Source: CAWJKP01 sp963843465
GTDB taxonomy: Bacteria; Planctomycetota; Planctomycetia; Pirellulales; Thermoguttaceae
Direction: 5' to 3'
NCBI GenBank assembly: GCA_963843465.1
Contig: CAWJKP010000009.1
Location: 372,001-436,000, forward strand
Length of the DNA: 64,000 nt
In this document: in pieces, positions 62,170 through 64,000 of the stretch
How the letters are laid out: every line of letters starts with the position of its first letter
Numbering within the stretch: the stretch's first letter is position 1
Program-made: the position numbers and the translations under genes
Notes under the pieces: model-generated
Told to the model about the DNA's origin: nothing
Database searches by the model: none
Seen by the model: only the letters and a program-made list of their open reading frames with translations

Positions 62170-63795
62170 ATGACACTGCGAGCAATACTTACCGGCAACC
62201 GCTTCGCTTACGGCGCGGAGGTGGTCTCCTCGCGCGGGTTGCAGGACCCCGTTGGCAAGCAGGGCCTGGGGGCCTTTTGCCGTGCACTTCTGGACGATTC
62301 GCGCATCGGCTGGATCTCGCTCACCGACAATCCGGGCGGCGGCCCCATGCTCCCGCCCGACTGGATGGCGGGCCTGGTGGCCGACCGCCGCGAGCGCGTG
62401 GTCATCCATCTGACCTGCAAGGACTTGAACCGCAACGGCCTGGAGGCCGCCGCCTGGCGCTACGCCTCCGAAGGCTTCGAGAACATCCTGGCGCTGACGG
62501 GCGACTATCCTACCGGCGGATTCAGCGGCCGCGCCCAAGCCGTCTTCGATCTCGATTCGCTGGCCCTGATCAAGCTGCTGCGCTCGATGAACGAGGGGCT
62601 GAAGGTTGCCGGCCGCAGCGGCGCGCCGGAGACGCTGACTGCCACCCACTTCTACATCGGCTGCGCCGTATCGCCTTTCAAACGCTACGAGCGCGAGCTG
62701 CTGCCGCAGTATTTCAAATTGCTGCGCAAGATCCGCACCGGGGCCGAGTGGGTGCTCCCGCAGTTGGGCTACGACCTGCGGAAGTTCCACGAGGTGAAGC
62801 TGTTCCTGGAGGCCCGCGGCGTGCAGGCGCCGGTGGTGGGAAACGTCTACCGCCTGACCAAGGGGGTGGCCCGGCTGTTCCACGAAGGCAAGCTGGCCGG
62901 CTGCGTGGTCTCGGAGGAGCTGCTGAAAACGGTGGAGAAATACTCCGCCGGGCCCGACAAGGGTCGGAAGTTCTTCAATGAGCTGGCCGCCAAGCAGTTG
63001 GCCGTCTTCAAGGGACTGGGGTTCGCCGCCGGCTACCTGGGCGGGATCGCCAAGCCCGAGATGTTCAGCGAAATCATCGACCTGGCCGAAAGCTACGGTC
63101 CCGACGACTGGCGGGTTTTCCTCCGCGAGATCCAGTTTGCCCAGCCCGACGAGTTCTTCCTCTTCGAGCATGATCGCGAGACGGGCCTGAGCGACTCGAC
63201 GCGCATCAACCACGAGTACCTGGCCTCGCTGCGCAATCCTCCCCACAGCAAGCAGGTGACGCTGGGCTACCGCCTCTCGCGCCGCGTACACGCCTTGGCG
63301 TTCGCCCGGGGCAAGGGCCTCTACGGCCTGCTGACGCGGATCTTCCGCCGGCTGGACGGCGCGCGAGGCGTGAAGGGCCTGATGAGCCGCTTCTCCTATT
63401 GGCTGGAGCGGCAGGCCAAGGAGTTGGGCTTCGCCTGCAAGGACTGCGGCGATTGCAGCCTGCCCGACTGTGCCTACCTCTGCCCTATGGCGGCCTGTTC
63501 CAAGACCTCGCGCAACGGCCCCTGCGGCGGCTCGGCACAGGGCCGCTGCGAGCTGGACGACAAGGAGTGCTTCTGGGCCCGGGTCTACGAGCGGCTGAAG
63601 TATTACGGCGAGTCGGAGCAGATGGCCGAGGCGCCGATCGTGATTTACAATTCCGCCCTGGAGCACACCTCGTCGTGGGCCAACACCTACCTGGACCGCG
63701 ACCACCACGCCAAGCCGCCCGAGGAGCCGCAGGCGGCGGGCAAGGATGCGGCGGGCAAGGATGCGGCGGGCAAGGATGCGGCGGGCAAGAACTGA
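62170..63795 (+). CDS. metF: Methylenetetrahydrofolate reductase with MetV-like zinc domain
   Basis: ATG 62170 (MTLRAILTGNRFAYGAEVVS). Residues 1-300: MTHFR TIM barrel (HLTCKDLNRNGLEAA, ILALTGDYPTGGFSG, THFYIGCAVSPFKRYE). The C-terminal third holds a cysteine-rich MetV-like domain: CKDCGDCSLPDCAYLCPMAA, CSKTSRNGPCGGSAQGRCEL, CFWARVYERLK. 541 residues, a fusion of what Moorella encodes as metF and metV. It reduces methylene- to methyl-THF, feeding AcsE. The end carries a four-fold AAGKD-like repeat. The weak upstream region has no clear ribosome site. Confidence 0.93.
   Translation: MTLRAILTGNRFAYGAEVVSSRGLQDPVGKQGLGAFCRALLDDSRIGWISLTDNPGGGPMLPPDWMAGLVADRRERVVIHLTCKDLNRNGLEAAAWRYASEGFENILALTGDYPTGGFSGRAQAVFDLDSLALIKLLRSMNEGLKVAGRSGAPETLTATHFYIGCAVSPFKRYERELLPQYFKLLRKIRTGAEWVLPQLGYDLRKFHEVKLFLEARGVQAPVVGNVYRLTKGVARLFHEGKLAGCVVSEELLKTVEKYSAGPDKGRKFFNELAAKQLAVFKGLGFAAGYLGGIAKPEMFSEIIDLAESYGPDDWRVFLREIQFAQPDEFFLFEHDRETGLSDSTRINHEYLASLRNPPHSKQVTLGYRLSRRVHALAFARGKGLYGLLTRIFRRLDGARGVKGLMSRFSYWLERQAKELGFACKDCGDCSLPDCAYLCPMAACSKTSRNGPCGGSAQGRCELDDKECFWARVYERLKYYGESEQMAEAPIVIYNSALEHTSSWANTYLDRDHHAKPPEEPQAAGKDAAGKDAAGKDAAGKN
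63733..63792 (+). repeat. 15-bp tandem repeat in the metF tail
   Basis: GCGGCGGGCAAGGAT three times plus a diverged fourth copy, coding for repeated A-A-G-K-D just before the stop. Confidence 0.9.
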
Positions 63796-63900
63796 CCCGG
63801 GGCCGGGGCCGTGCGGCGGACGGCCAAGGGAGGCTCGTTTCCTCGAGGTTGGCTGCCGGCCGGCGGCGGTCTCAATGCGGTATTTTTGAAAGACTGGTGT

Positions 63901-64000
63901 TCAGTTCTTCTTGACCAAACCGCCAATCGAAAGATCCTCATCAAGCGTCGGCCAATGGATCCCATAACCGCCGGGCGATAGCTGAGCCCGGCGGCGATCC
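63901..64000 (-). CDS. DUF2442 protein, 3' end only
   Basis: The minus-strand frame runs off the window and ends LSPGGYGIHWPTLDEDLSIG then GLVKKN and TGA at 63901. YGIHWP.LDEDLS is the DUF2442 C-terminal signature. DUF2442 proteins are small, often paired with a DUF4160 protein in toxin-antitoxin-like pairs; the partner would lie outside the window. Confidence 0.75.
   Translation of the reverse strand, partial: DRRRAQLSPGGYGIHWPTLDEDLSIGGLVKKN

Noticed and set aside
62047..63708. Long open frame on the minus strand opposite metF
   Set aside because: It mirrors the metF codons in high-GC DNA and has no family motifs.

Overview
The window is GC-rich DNA that reads as a planctomycete (Planctomycetota). 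The evidence is a DUF1559 pilin-like protein paired with an EF-hand lipoprotein (1337-2987), a huge secreted beta-helix protein with an LEPR-XLL-like N-terminal motif (16971-20431), secreted TIM-barrel and Gfo/Idh/MocA proteins, and dense palindromic intergenic repeats. This is inference from gene content; no rRNA or tRNA was seen.

Layout. 1-28.9 kb is mostly accessory: an acyltransferase-like gene, nikR, a decayed hydrolase, polA, a protein kinase-like gene, a TPR-sulfotransferase, the beta-helix protein, and a cassette of three paralogous secreted proteins of unknown function (20645-27859) with a PD40 propeller and a formylglycine-generating-enzyme-like lipoprotein. 28.8-33.5 kb is a molybdenum-cofactor block: mobB, mobA, short-form moaA, moaC, MOSC, moaB/mogA, moeA. 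33.6-49.0 kb is one minus-strand run for the carbonyl branch of the Wood-Ljungdahl (acetyl-CoA) pathway: cooC2, cooS, a CooF-like ferredoxin, NuoE, NuoF, a 2Fe-2S/4Fe-4S protein, acsB, acsC, acsV, cooC1, acsD, acsE. 49.2-50.5 kb holds a zinc-ribbon protein and a DUF3786 protein. 51.2-57.8 kb is an NAD(P)-linked formate dehydrogenase operon: NuoE, NuoF-GltD fusion, FdhA. 58.4-63.8 kb carries fhs, folD and a MetF-MetV-like gene, completing the methyl branch.

How it fits together. FdhA reduces CO2 to formate using the Mo/W cofactor made by the neighbouring mob/moa/moe genes. Fhs, FolD and MetF carry the carbon to methyl-tetrahydrofolate. AcsE passes the methyl to the corrinoid protein AcsCD, which AcsV reactivates. 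CooS makes CO, and AcsB joins methyl, CO and CoA. CooS and AcsB need nickel, which CooC helps insert and NikR may monitor. The two NuoEF sets link the redox steps to NAD(P)H. No hydrogenase catalytic subunit is present. Direction (acetogenic or oxidative) cannot be read from the sequence.

Two features stand out beyond the pathway. First, at least seven families of palindromic repeats are scattered here. One sits in three intercistronic gaps of the acs/coo operon and, in frame, inside the formate dehydrogenase gene. Second, about seventeen genes have broken frames, and thirteen of the breaks are repaired exactly by adding or removing one GC dinucleotide at a GCGC-type tract. That points to a systematic slippage or assembly effect, not to seventeen dead genes.
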